Source: Ectothiorhodospiraceae bacterium (GTDB taxonomy: Bacteria > Pseudomonadota > Gammaproteobacteria > Nitrococcales > Aquisalimonadaceae). From it: DNA of 42,274 nt. This document shows, piece by piece, positions 13,813-22,095 of this stretch; within the stretch, counting starts at the first letter, position 1, and each line of letters opens with the position of its first letter. A program made the position numbers and the translations under genes. The notes under the pieces are model-generated. The model was not told where the DNA came from and searched no databases. It saw only the letters and a list, made by a program, of their open reading frames with translations. The stretch lies in contig SKGQ01000031.1 in the NCBI GenBank assembly GCA_007117515.1, forward strand, positions 1 to 42,274. Direction: 5' to 3'.

Positions 13813-14876
13813 CGCAATTGTTCCTCGATCAGTGCCAGCAGCTGCTCCGCCAGTTCCGGCGACACCGATCGTTCTTCTTCCTCCGCGGCAACGCCAAGGA
13901 TCGTACGACCCCCGTCCGACCGCACCCGAATCACGTAATTACCGGGCTCCAGCTCTTCCTCCCGATCACGCCAGAAGGCCAGCCGCGAGAAGAGGCCGGG
14001 GCCCCGGCGTTCTGCCTCGGCTGCCGGATCGTAGCGCACCACGTAGCGCCCGGATGAACGGTCCCTGTCTTCAACCGTAAAGCCGGCGCGGTCCAGCGCC
14101 AGACCGGTACGCCGCCATCCCTGCAGATAGGGCTCGTCGATGATCAGGCGGGGGGAGCCATTATCGCTCTCCATCGCGGTGAGGATCGGTCCGGCGTCCG
14201 CTGCCGCGCCAGCGCGCGCCGCCTCGGCTTCGGCCATTCCCAGGTGCACCATGAAACCACGCAGGGCCTCGGCTTCCCTTCCTCGTTCGGCGTCCCGTGG
14301 TTCCCAGCGCAGGTCACCGTTGCGTTCGACCTGCACCGCGCGACGATGGGTGACATACAATTCCGTGCCACCACCGCTACTCAGCGGTTCCAGTCGGAAT
14401 AGATACTGCTCGCGTACCGGGGCGTCAGCGTCCAGCGGGATGGGCATGAAGATCCCTCCACTGACACCCAGCGGCCGCGGCAACCAGTCCGTCTCGACCA
14501 CACCCAGACTCTGGGAGCGGCGCACCACCTCCACGTCGTTATCGTCCAGGTACCGGTTCAGCCAGCGCCAGACCTGATCCGGCCCGGCTTCCAGCTCGAG
14601 CCAGCGATCCGAGCCATAACGCTGGATTTGCATGCCGGGTGCCTCGGCCAGCAGGCCGCCACCGCGTCCGGCAGCAAGATCCGACAAGCGCGCCGATTGC
14701 CGCCCCTGGGTATCCGGCACGGAACCGATCCGCTCATCGGACAGATCCGGCGGGATGGTCAGCCGCTCGGCCTCGTCCACGGGTTCGTCGCCGCCGCGGC
14801 CAAACATGGAACAGGCACCGAGCCCGGCTGCGAGCAGCAGGACCAGAAAACACTTCACAGCAGAAAATCGCGTCAT
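13809..14876 (-). CDS. bamC: Outer-membrane assembly lipoprotein BamC
   Basis: A 355-residue lipoprotein with lipobox LGAC (Cys about 22), an unstructured N-terminal segment that in E. coli threads along BamD (here EAERLTIPPDL), and two helix-grip domains (about 95-215 and 235-350, TELYVTHRRAVQVERN and NYVIRVRSDGGRTILGVA). It is part of the BAM complex that inserts outer-membrane beta-barrels. It follows dapA with a 12-base gap, the conserved gammaproteobacterial order. Its UAG stop codon lies in the CTAG edge of the large repeat element, so the 3' end of its mRNA runs into element DNA. Confidence 0.9.
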   Translation of the reverse strand: MTRFSAVKCFLVLLLAAGLGACSMFGRGGDEPVDEAERLTIPPDLSDERIGSVPDTQGRQSARLSDLAAGRGGGLLAEAPGMQIQRYGSDRWLELEAGPDQVWRWLNRYLDDNDVEVVRRSQSLGVVETDWLPRPLGVSGGIFMPIPLDADAPVREQYLFRLEPLSSGGGTELYVTHRRAVQVERNGDLRWEPRDAERGREAEALRGFMVHLGMAEAEAARAGAAADAGPILTAMESDNGSPRLIIDEPYLQGWRRTGLALDRAGFTVEDRDRSSGRYVVRYDPAAEAERRGPGLFSRLAFWRDREEELEPGNYVIRVRSDGGRTILGVAAEEEERSVSPELAEQLLALIEEQLR

Positions 14877-14888
14877 TGGTTCTCAGAC

Positions 14889-15767
14889 TCACTTGAGAAC
14901 GCCGGCCAGGATCATCGCCTGGCGAACCGTCTCGTGATGGTGTTCGGAAAGTGGGGTCATCGGCAGCCGGATTGCCGTCCCGGCCAGACCAAGCTGAGCC
15001 ACCGCCCACTTCACCGGAATGGGATTGGATTCAACAAACAGTGCCTTGTGCAGGGCCGCGAGCCGGGCATCGATCGCCTCGGCCTCCTCCCGGTTGCCAT
15101 CCAACGCCGACATGCACATCGCATGCATCAGCGCCGGCGCAACGTTGGCGGAAACGGAGATAACGCCCTTGCCGCCGGCCAGGATGATCTCCCGGGCGTT
15201 TCCATCGTCGCCGCTGTACACGTCCATCCGGTCACCGCAGCGCTCAATGATTTCGCGCGGCCGCTGAACGGTGCCATGCGCCTCCTTGATGGCAACAATG
15301 TTGGGAATGTCGGCCAGACGCTCCACCGTTTCCGGCAGGATGTCACAGGCCGTTCTACCCGGCACATTATAAAGGATCTGCGGCATCGGCACCGCGTCCG
15401 CAACCGCCTTGAAGTGCTGGTACAGCCCTTCCTGGGTCGGCTTGTTGTAATACGGCGTCACCAGCAAGGCTGCATCGCACCCCCCCTCCATGGCACAACG
15501 CGTCAGCTTGATGGCTTCCCAGGTGGAGTTCGCCCCGGTGCCGCCAATCACGGGCACGCGGCCGGCGGCGAATTCCACCACCCGCCGCATGACCTGGCAA
15601 TGCTCGTCGTAATCGAGGGTAGCGGATTCCCCGGTGGTGCCGACGGCAACGATCGCATCGGTGCCCTGATCGACGTGGAACTCCACCAGGCGTCCCAGCG
15701 CATCCCAGTCCACCGCGCCGTCTTCGTGCATGGGGGTGACCATGGCCACCATGCTTCCCCGGAACAT
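14889..15767 (-). CDS. dapA: 4-Hydroxy-tetrahydrodipicolinate synthase
   Basis: A 292-residue TIM-barrel enzyme condensing pyruvate with aspartate semialdehyde, the first committed step of lysine and diaminopimelate synthesis. K161 (VAIKEAHG) forms the Schiff base, Y133 (ILYNVPGRT) and T44/T45 (VGTTGES) complete the proton relay, all at E. coli positions. The second of two adjacent ATGs is used because AGGGGG is six bases from it. It heads the dapA-bamC operon and is divergent from gcvR, as in many gammaproteobacteria. No lysine riboswitch was seen. Confidence 0.95.
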   Translation of the reverse strand: MFRGSMVAMVTPMHEDGAVDWDALGRLVEFHVDQGTDAIVAVGTTGESATLDYDEHCQVMRRVVEFAAGRVPVIGGTGANSTWEAIKLTRCAMEGGCDAALLVTPYYNKPTQEGLYQHFKAVADAVPMPQILYNVPGRTACDILPETVERLADIPNIVAIKEAHGTVQRPREIIERCGDRMDVYSGDDGNAREIILAGGKGVISVSANVAPALMHAMCMSALDGNREEAEAIDARLAALHKALFVESNPIPVKWAVAQLGLAGTAIRLPMTPLSEHHHETVRQAMILAGVLK

Positions 15768-15951
15768 CATCCGCCCCCTGGCTCAAAACGAAAGCTGCAT
15801 ACTACGTTTGCACCTTGACTCAGACAAGCGCAAAGGGCGGCGAAAACGCGGCCTCGTGCTAGACTCGCGGGCCATCGATCTGGAGCGATTCCAACCCCGC
15901 GGCCGCTACCCCGCCGGGCCTTGCAACAACCAGCGCGGAGTCCGCCGCCTC

Positions 15952-16482
15952 ATGCAGAACATGCTCGTCATCAGCGCCCTGGGGGAGGACCGCCCCGGCA
16001 TCGTCGATGCCTTGTCGGGCATCATTGCCAACGCGGGTTGCAGCATTCTGGACAGTCGCATGACAGTGCTCGGCGGAGAGTTTGCCGTTATCCAGCTGGT
16101 TTCGGGCAAATGGAATCAATTGGCCAAACTGGAAAGCCTGCTGGGCAACGCCGGCTCCGACCTGGATCTGGAAATCTTCTGGAAACGCACCAGCGCCCCC
16201 CGCAGCAGCGGTGATCTGCTGCCTTACGCAGTGGATGTGGTCGCCATGGACCACCCGGGGATCGTCCACCAGCTCGCGCATTTCTTCTCCGAGCGGCGCA
16301 TCAATATCCGCGACCTGCAGACAAGCCGTTACCCGGCGGCGCACACCGGTACACCGATGTTCGCCGTGCATATGACGCTGGACGTGCCAGCGAGCACCCA
16401 GATTTCGGTGCTGCGCGAGGAATTCCTGGACTTCTGCGACCAGTTGAATCTCGACTCCATGTTCGAACCCGTCAAGGGCTGA
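15952..16482 (+). CDS. gcvR: GcvR-like two-ACT-domain regulator
   Basis: A 176-residue protein with two ACT domains: MLVISALGEDRPGIVDALSGIIANAGCSI (about 4-80) and VDVVAMDHPGIVHQLAHFFSERRINI (about 95-175). GcvR binds glycine and GcvA to control the glycine cleavage system. Position divergent from dapA and just before bcp is the standard arrangement. Start 15952 uses GGAG eleven bases upstream; a longer frame from 15730 would overlap dapA and add unrelated residues. Confidence 0.85.
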   Translation: MQNMLVISALGEDRPGIVDALSGIIANAGCSILDSRMTVLGGEFAVIQLVSGKWNQLAKLESLLGNAGSDLDLEIFWKRTSAPRSSGDLLPYAVDVVAMDHPGIVHQLAHFFSERRINIRDLQTSRYPAAHTGTPMFAVHMTLDVPASTQISVLREEFLDFCDQLNLDSMFEPVKG

Positions 16483-16501
16483 ATCGACAAGAGGACCTTC
16501 A

Positions 16502-16978
16502 ATGAGCAAGTCTGCGTTGGATCAACCAGTGGTGGACTTCAGTCTGCCGGCAACCGGCAACCGGACAGTCAGCCTTTCGGAACTGAAGGGCAAGCAGGTT
16601 GTGCTGTTCTTCTACCCAAAAGCGAACACGCCGGGCTGTACCCGCGAGGGCCAGGATTTCCGCGATCTGCATGACCGCTTCGCTGCCGTGAACACGGTCC
16701 TTCTGGGCGTCTCCCGGGACGGCCTGAAAGCGCAGGAGAATTTCAGCGCGAAATACGACTTCAACTTTCCGCTGCTGTCGGACAAGGATGAGGTCCTGTG
16801 CCGTCAGTTTGACGTCATCCGCGAAAAGAACATGTACGGGCGCAAGGTCATGGGCGTCGAGCGCAGCACCTTTCTGATCGATGCCGAAGGCGTGCTGCGC
16901 AGGGAATGGCGTGGCGTGAAAGTCCCGGACCATGCCGGGGAAGTGCTGGCCGCGGCGACGGAACTGAACGGCCGCTGA
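16502..16978 (+). CDS. bcp: Thioredoxin-dependent peroxiredoxin (BCP/PrxQ)
   Basis: A 158-residue peroxiredoxin. The peroxidatic cysteine is C46 in NTPGCTREG. The usual resolving cysteine five residues later is missing (Gln at 51); the only other cysteine is C100 in DEVLCRQFDV. The enzyme is therefore either a one-Cys type or uses C100 as resolving residue, as in some PrxQ proteins with a distant partner. It follows gcvR by 19 bases with AAGAGGA upstream of its ATG. The stop codon is two bases from the convergent PerM stop. Confidence 0.9.
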   Translation: MSKSALDQPVVDFSLPATGNRTVSLSELKGKQVVLFFYPKANTPGCTREGQDFRDLHDRFAAVNTVLLGVSRDGLKAQENFSAKYDFNFPLLSDKDEVLCRQFDVIREKNMYGRKVMGVERSTFLIDAEGVLRREWRGVKVPDHAGEVLAAATELNGR

Positions 16979-16980
16979 GT

Positions 16981-18075
16981 TCAGACGGCCGGCGCCTGCT
17001 CTTCTGAGTCCGTCTGCGGGTGATGTTCCGCGGCCACCGGCCAGGCCTTGAGAATGGCCTGGATCACGGTGGCGAGCGGTATCGCGAAGAAGATGCCCCA
17101 AAAGCCCCAGATCCCGCCGAAGACCAGAATGGCGACGATAATCGCCACCGGGTGCAGGTTCACTACCTCCGAGAACAGAATCGGCACCAGCACGTTGCCG
17201 TCCAGCGCCTGAATCACTCCGTAGGCCACCATGATCCAGACGAACTCGCTGCCAAAGCCGAACTGGAAATAGGCAATCAGCCCCACCGGCACGGTCACCA
17301 CGGCCGCGCCGATGTACGGAATGATCACGGACAGACCGACCATTACCGACAATAACATCGCGAAGGACAGGCCGAGCATCTGGAAGGTGACGTAGGTGAC
17401 CGCCCAGACGATCAGGATTTCGAGAAACTTGCCGCGAACGTAGTTACCGATCTGCGCGTCCACATCCCGCCAGACGGTTTGCAGCAGCTGCCGGTCCCTG
17501 GGCAGGTAACTGCTGAACCATTTAACCAGCGGTTTCTTGTCCTTGAGAAAGAAGAACACCAGAAACGGCACCAGCAGCAGATAGACGAGCAGTGTGATCA
17601 GCACCACCAGGGATTGCATCGAAAACGAGGTCAGCAGGCGTTGCCCCAGGTCCAGTGCCTCCCGCCGAATGGCCAGGATCAGATCCGTGATCTGCTCCTG
17701 CGAGAACAGCTGCGGATACTGCTCGGGAAGCTGGAGCAGAAGGGCCTGGCTAGCGCTGAGGATCTTGGGTAGTTCGTCTACCAGCTGCGAGACCTGGCGA
17801 ATCAGTACCGGTATCAGCAGGAAAAACACCAACAGCAGGCCGGCGAAAAAAACCGAGAACACCAGAACCACCGCAGGCATGCGGGGCAATCCGTGTCGCT
17901 CGAGCTGACGCACCACGCCCTCCAGCAGATACGCCAGCACCACCGCGGCGATAACCGGCACGAGCATGCCGCCGAAGAACAGGAAAAAACCGAAGCCGAG
18001 CAACAGCACCACCGCCAGCCCCATGACCTGGGGATTGTTGAAGTGGCGTGCGAACCATTGGCGGATTTGCTGCAT
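16981..18075 (-). CDS. perM: AI-2E transporter/PerM family membrane protein
   Basis: A 364-residue protein with about seven or eight membrane helices. An N-terminal pair (about 20-60) is followed by a soluble loop (90-165) with SQLVDELPKIL, then C-terminal helices including GLSVIIPYIGAAVVTVPVG and the conserved Pro/Gly-rich GGIWGFWGIFFAIPLA, the family signature. Members export diverse substrates, or act as Na+/H+ antiporters in halophiles; specificity is not readable. The start at 18075 (MQQIRQWF) is chosen; the long upstream extension runs across a perfect palindrome. Confidence 0.85.
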   Translation of the reverse strand: MQQIRQWFARHFNNPQVMGLAVVLLLGFGFFLFFGGMLVPVIAAVVLAYLLEGVVRQLERHGLPRMPAVVLVFSVFFAGLLLVFFLLIPVLIRQVSQLVDELPKILSASQALLLQLPEQYPQLFSQEQITDLILAIRREALDLGQRLLTSFSMQSLVVLITLLVYLLLVPFLVFFFLKDKKPLVKWFSSYLPRDRQLLQTVWRDVDAQIGNYVRGKFLEILIVWAVTYVTFQMLGLSFAMLLSVMVGLSVIIPYIGAAVVTVPVGLIAYFQFGFGSEFVWIMVAYGVIQALDGNVLVPILFSEVVNLHPVAIIVAILVFGGIWGFWGIFFAIPLATVIQAILKAWPVAAEHHPQTDSEEQAPAV

Positions 18076-18140
18076 AGCCCCGAGGGTTCCATGGCGCCGG
18101 TTGACAAGGCGCTTGTGCGGACTTGATGAACCAAGGATAC

Positions 18141-18185
18141 CCGCGGCATGCAGAACCCGCCAAGAACGGGTTCTGCATGCCGCGG
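18141..18185. repeat. Perfect 19-bp stem palindrome between divergent perM and bepA
   Basis: CCGCGGCATGCAGAACCCG (18141-18159) is the exact reverse complement of 18167-18185, separated by the seven-base loop CCAAGAA. There is no T run on either strand, so it is not a classic terminator, and it lies in the promoter region of two divergent genes. It shares only GCATGC with module C of the repeat family and is probably a different repeat. Confidence 0.8.
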
Positions 18186-18309
18186 CTGGCGGCCGCATTG
18201 GCCAATCGCCTTGCCGGCACAACATGGCCCCTCCCCCCCTACCGACAGAGCGTGCCGGACCACACTGCTGATATGATGCCGGGATCAGCGCGCATGCCCC
18301 GAGGACAGC

Positions 18310-19773
18310 GTGAAAAGCTTATTGACACATCTCACCGTTTTTCTGATTGCGCTGGCGATCGGCATCACCGCGGTCGGCGCCGACAGCGAGCGGTCACCGA
18401 TTCGGCTGCCGGACATCGGCGACCCCGCCGGACGCACCCTCACCGTGTCCCAGGAAAAGCGGCTTGGCGACAGCTTGATTCGCGAGGTGCGCCAGCGCAT
18501 TCCGCTGAGTGACGACCCGGAACTTCGGCACTACATTCAGGATCTGGGTAATCGGCTGCTCGCCAGCGCCGATAACCCCGGATTCGACTTCGAGTTCTTC
18601 GTCGTCGACAGCGGCACGGTCAATGCCTTCGCCATGCCGGGCGGCAATATCGGCATGAACAGCGGCTTGATCATGCGCACGCAGAGCGAAAGCGAGCTGG
18701 CCGCAGTCATGGCCCACGAAATCGCCCATGTCACCCAACGGCATATCGCGCGCACGCTGGACGCCACCCGGGGCAGCGGGCTGCGTACGCTGGGCATCAT
18801 CATGGCTGCCATCCTTCTGGGTATGCAGGATCCGGAAATGGGTCAGGCCGCGGCAATGACAGGTATCGCCGGTTCGATTCAGGAACAGATCAATTACACG
18901 CGCGCCCATGAACGCGAGGCGGACAACATCGGCATGCAGATTCTCGCCGGCGCTGGCCTTGACCCGCACGGCATGCCGCGCTTTTTCGAGCGTCTGCAGC
19001 AAGCCACCCGCTTCCTCGATCGGCCCCCGGAATACCTGAGCACTCACCCCGTAACCGATAATCGCATCTCCGATTCCCGGGCACGGGCCCAGGCCTACGG
19101 TGAACGGGAGAGCACCGAAAGCCCGATGTTCGACTTCATGCGGGCCCGGCTGATCGCACAGAAGGCGGATTCCGGCGAGGCGGCAGAGCGTCACTTTCGC
19201 GCGGCGATGGAAAATGCCGAATCCGATGAGCAGCGCGCCTACGCGGAATACGGGTATGCGCTGGCCCTGATGCGGAAGGATCGGTTCACGGACGCCGAAC
19301 AGACGCTGGAGCGGGTGATGGATACACTCGGTGAGCATGTGCCGATATTCAGCGCCATGGCGACTGCAGCACGAGAGGATGGACGATTGTCCGAGAGTAT
19401 CTCCCGGTATGAACTGGGTCTTAGCCTGTTCCCGCACAATTACCCGCTGACGGTCGGTCTGGCGGCGGCGTTGCTGGAGGCTGACGAACCGATGGAAGCA
19501 CGCGAACTGGTCCGTCGCCAATTGCAACGCAGCGGCCCGGATGCCCATCTTTACCGACTGCACGGACAGGCTGCGGCGGAAGCCGGTCGGCCACATGAGG
19601 GGCGACTGGCCATGGCCGAGCACTATCAAATGTACGGCAGACTGCAATTGGCCGTGGAACAGCTTAACCAGGTGATTGACGCATCCGATGCCGATATCAA
19701 TACACGCTCCCGCGCCATCTCGCGGCGGGACCAGCTGGTGCAACTTTTCGAAACGCAGAGCGAGTTCCGCTGA
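18310..19773 (+). CDS. bepA: Periplasmic M48 metalloprotease/chaperone BepA
   Basis: A 487-residue protein starting at GTG with GAGGA five bases upstream. Signal peptide 1-24; M48 domain with zinc motif HEIAH (136-140, E137 catalytic) and third ligand in EREAD (E201-D205); C-terminal TPR array (about 290-480). BepA assists LptD assembly and degrades stalled outer-membrane proteins, matching the envelope theme of BamC and Tol-Pal nearby. It ends two bases before phaE, which may share its transcript. Confidence 0.92.
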   Translation: MKSLLTHLTVFLIALAIGITAVGADSERSPIRLPDIGDPAGRTLTVSQEKRLGDSLIREVRQRIPLSDDPELRHYIQDLGNRLLASADNPGFDFEFFVVDSGTVNAFAMPGGNIGMNSGLIMRTQSESELAAVMAHEIAHVTQRHIARTLDATRGSGLRTLGIIMAAILLGMQDPEMGQAAAMTGIAGSIQEQINYTRAHEREADNIGMQILAGAGLDPHGMPRFFERLQQATRFLDRPPEYLSTHPVTDNRISDSRARAQAYGERESTESPMFDFMRARLIAQKADSGEAAERHFRAAMENAESDEQRAYAEYGYALALMRKDRFTDAEQTLERVMDTLGEHVPIFSAMATAAREDGRLSESISRYELGLSLFPHNYPLTVGLAAALLEADEPMEARELVRRQLQRSGPDAHLYRLHGQAAAEAGRPHEGRLAMAEHYQMYGRLQLAVEQLNQVIDASDADINTRSRAISRRDQLVQLFETQSEFR

Positions 19774-19775
19774 TC

Positions 19776-20603
19776 ATGCAGGGCAACTTCCTCGACCAGT
19801 GGCTGACCTGGCTGCAGCACGCCGGTGGTGAAACCGGCGGCGGCCCGCCACCCTGGCATGCGGGCCTGCGTGACACCATGGAGCATCTGGCGCGGCACCT
19901 TGGCGAGCAGGCGGACTGGCAGGAGGCCCTTGGACGACAGACCAGCGGCCTGCTGGATGGTCTGCGCCGCTATCTTGCCGAGGCGGACCAGGTCAGTCAG
20001 CGCACGGCCGAATGGCTGCAACAACTGACTCGCGGCAGGGAAGACGGCGCGGCGCCGGAACCCGCCGCCCTGCTCGGTCCACTGCTTTGCCAGTGGCCAG
20101 CGCTCGGGCTGACGGCATGTCGCGATCGCGAATGGCGACAATTGCGGGAGGCATTACCGCAGTTCCAGCGGGCACAGCGAGATTATGCAATCTGCTTGCT
20201 GCAAATGAGCGAGGACGCCGCACGCCGCTGGCGGGACGAAATGAACGCGGATTCCGGGCCACCGGACGCCCAGGCCCTGGAGCAGGCCTGGTTGACTGCA
20301 CTGGAGGCGGCCTGGCAGCAATTACTGCAGGATCCCGAGTACCAGCAATGCCTGCGCCGTCTGAATGCATCCCTGGCCACGCTGCGCGAGGCCGGTGGGC
20401 GATTGCTCGAGGACCTGCTGCAGCTGTTCCGTCTTCCCACGCGACGGGATCTGCTGGCCATCCAGCAACGCCTGCAACAACTCCGTCGGCAGATGCCGGA
20501 CCCGACGCTGCCCACCGAAATGGCAAGCCTGTATACCGAAGTCCAGGAACTGCGCAGCGAGCTTGCTGACCTGCGGCGCCAGGTCGCTGCAGATCAGCCA
20601 TGA
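19776..20603 (+). CDS. phaE: Class III PHA synthase subunit PhaE
   Basis: A 275-residue, Gln/Arg/Leu-rich helical protein. The C-terminal LPTRRDLLAIQQRLQQLRRQ (about 222-241) matches the PhaE signature (family form VPTRTE...). PhaE is required for activity of the class III synthase but has no catalytic residues. It starts two bases after bepA with only a weak ribosome site and overlaps phaC by four bases (ATGA), so the two are translationally coupled. Somewhat shorter than the Allochromatium protein, mainly in the variable middle. Confidence 0.88.
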   Translation: MQGNFLDQWLTWLQHAGGETGGGPPPWHAGLRDTMEHLARHLGEQADWQEALGRQTSGLLDGLRRYLAEADQVSQRTAEWLQQLTRGREDGAAPEPAALLGPLLCQWPALGLTACRDREWRQLREALPQFQRAQRDYAICLLQMSEDAARRWRDEMNADSGPPDAQALEQAWLTALEAAWQQLLQDPEYQQCLRRLNASLATLREAGGRLLEDLLQLFRLPTRRDLLAIQQRLQQLRRQMPDPTLPTEMASLYTEVQELRSELADLRRQVAADQP

Positions 20604-21607
20604 CCTTCATCGGACCGGACATGCTGCAGGCGCTGCGGCGCTGCAGCGCCAGACAGCCGGTGACCCGCGATGCCACGGCCTTTGACATCGTCCTGCAACA
20701 ATCGCCGTTCAGCCTGCGCCGCTATCATCTGCCGGATCGGCAACCGGGTGGCAAGCCGCTGCTGCTGGTCTATTCCACCGTCAACCGCCCCGACCTGCTG
20801 GACCTCTCCCCCCGAAGATCCATGCTGCGTCGGCTGCTGGAGGCGGGCCATGATGTCTATCTGGTGGACTGGGGCCGACCGCTCTCCGCTGACTGCCTTC
20901 TCGATCTCGATGACTACGTAGAGGATTTTCTTGGTCGCGTCGTACGCCGGCTGCGCCCGCTTAACCAGGATCAGCCACTGAATGCCATCGGCATCTGTCA
21001 GGGCGGTATCTTCCTGAGTTGTTATGCAGCTCTGCATCCGGAAGCAATCGGGCGCCTGGTCAACATGGCGGTACCGCTGAACCCGCCCGCCAGCCCTCAC
21101 GGCCTGGGGCATCTGGCAGCCACCTGGCAGTCAACGGCGCCCGCGGATGGCAACATCCCGGGACCGGCGCTGTCCGCCGCATTTACGGCTCTGAAACCCA
21201 CCGACCTGATGATTCGCCGCTACGCCAGCCTGCCCGAGGTAACCGGCAACGACGAGGCACTGGATGATTTCCTGCACCTGGAAGCATGGATGTACGACTG
21301 TCCTGACCAGCCTGCGGCGCTGTTCAATCAGTTCGTGGAAGGTATTTACCAGCAGGGGGCCCTGCTCTCCGGCGACCTCCGGATAGCCGACCGACAGGTA
21401 AATCTGGCGGCGATCCGCGCACGGGTGCTGTCGATCACTGCCGAATCCGACCACCTTGTACCGCCGGACGTAACCACCGGGCTGGAACGCCTCCTGCGGC
21501 CCGAACAGTACACCAGTCACTGCCTGCCTGGTGGGCATCTCGGCCTCTTCACCGGTGGCCGCCAGGGTCGCGCCGCCGTGCAGCATATTGTCGATTGGCT
21601 GCGGTGA
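20600..21607 (+). CDS. phaC: Class III poly(R)-hydroxyalkanoate synthase catalytic subunit PhaC
   Basis: A 335-residue alpha/beta hydrolase-like synthase, a little shorter than the usual 355-365. The lipase-like box GICQGG holds the nucleophile C133; the triad is completed by D284 (AESDHLVPP) and H313 (GGHLGLFTG). It polymerises (R)-3-hydroxybutyryl-CoA into granules. The pairing with PhaE, rather than PhaR-type subunits, defines class III, common in Chromatiales. The other PHA genes (phaA, phaR, phaB) lie opposite, across the ncRNA region. A rightward terminator stands 315 bases after the stop. Confidence 0.93.
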   Translation: MTFIGPDMLQALRRCSARQPVTRDATAFDIVLQQSPFSLRRYHLPDRQPGGKPLLLVYSTVNRPDLLDLSPRRSMLRRLLEAGHDVYLVDWGRPLSADCLLDLDDYVEDFLGRVVRRLRPLNQDQPLNAIGICQGGIFLSCYAALHPEAIGRLVNMAVPLNPPASPHGLGHLAATWQSTAPADGNIPGPALSAAFTALKPTDLMIRRYASLPEVTGNDEALDDFLHLEAWMYDCPDQPAALFNQFVEGIYQQGALLSGDLRIADRQVNLAAIRARVLSITAESDHLVPPDVTTGLERLLRPEQYTSHCLPGGHLGLFTGGRQGRAAVQHIVDWLR

Positions 21608-21740
21608 GCCGATCTTCGGAGAACAGCCCTGACTCGTTCCAGCGCGGCACAACTGATGCGCCGCAACATCAAAAATACTTGCGGCCGAGACTGCATCGCG
21701 TAGACTTCAGGGCAGTTACCCGTTCGGCGGAATGTCGGAC

Positions 21741-21766
21741 AAAAAAAACCCCCTCGGGCGAGGGGG
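21741..21766 (-). terminator. Rho-independent terminator of the candidate small RNA
   Basis: An eight-bp GC stem (CCCCCTCG with CGAGGGGG) followed, on the minus strand, by eight T residues. No minus-strand protein gene lies nearby, as phaB has its own terminator upstream, so it must serve another transcript. Confidence 0.85.
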
Positions 21767-21923
21767 CAAAAGAGGCGGCACGGGTGCCGCCTTGGAGGAG
21801 AAGGTTTCGGGTCTGACGGCCTGAGACCGGGGTCAAGCTTGATCTAGTCAAGCGCTCCGCTGGTTCCAGAGGCCGCGAGGCCGATAATCAAAAAAGCCAG
21901 ACTCAAAGAGAGCGCCGCATAAG

Positions 21924-21948
21924 GGGACCTTCGGTCCCTTTCTTTTTG
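21924..21948 (+). terminator. Rightward terminator downstream of phaEC
   Basis: GGGACC and GGTCCC pair around TTC, followed by TTTCTTTTT on the plus strand. It probably ends the phaE-phaC transcript, which would then carry a long 3' tail antisense to the candidate small RNA. Confidence 0.7.
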
Positions 21949-21967
21949 TCTGCCTTTGTTGCTTTGC

Positions 21968-21996
21968 AGCATATTCAGATATGACTAACCTGTCAA
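21968..21996 (-). promoter_or_regulatory. Sigma-70 promoter of the candidate small RNA
   Basis: On the minus strand TTGACA (21996-21991) is separated by exactly 17 bases from TATGCT (21973-21968). This is the best promoter seen in the window. Start of transcription would be at about 21961. TTGCAATGCA at about 22004-22013 lies eight bases upstream of the -35 box. Confidence 0.75.
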
Positions 21997-22003
21997 CACA
22001 TTT

Positions 22004-22013
22004 TTGCAATGCA
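22004..22013. promoter_or_regulatory. TTGCAATGCA site, possible PhaR operator
   Basis: The palindromic core TGCA-N-TGCA recurs at the phaB promoter (22931-22943) and a related form at the phaR start. PhaR proteins are reported to bind TGC-rich dyads. Assignment is inference. Confidence 0.4.
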
Positions 22014-22033
22014 TTCAGGCGAGCGCTGGAGAT

Positions 22034-22066
22034 AAAAAAAGCCGATGGCCCTGACGACCATCGGCT
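22034..22066 (-). terminator. Rho-independent terminator of phaB
   Basis: AGCCGATGG and CCATCGGCT pair around nine bases, and the minus strand continues with seven T residues. It stands 30 bases after the phaB stop codon. Confidence 0.9.
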
Positions 22067-22095
22067 GACACGTTCAACGCTGCCTGCGAAGGCGG

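Larger units (their letters stand above)
21741..21962 (-). ncRNA. Candidate structured small RNA between phaC and phaB
   Basis: An isolated unit with a textbook sigma-70 promoter (next entry) and a strong terminator, about 220 nt, transcribed leftward. Predicted hairpins in transcript order: GGGACC GAA GGTCCC near the 5' end; GCTTGA-CTAGA-TCAAGC; GGTCT-N9-AGACC; GGCGGCAC-CC-GTGCCGCC; terminator. No convincing protein: a 42-codon frame (21844-21972) would use an ATG inside the -10 box. Conserved-family identity is not recognised; it is not tmRNA, RNase P RNA or SRP RNA. Its location amid PHA genes and a TTGCAATGCA motif at the promoter suggest a link with PHA control. Confidence 0.6.

Noticed and set aside
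21844-21972. A 42-codon minus-strand frame with a hydrophobic second half inside the candidate small RNA
   Set aside because: Its only ATG lies within the -10 box, so the transcript would start after it, and no ribosome site precedes any internal start. A small protein is possible only if the real promoter is further upstream.
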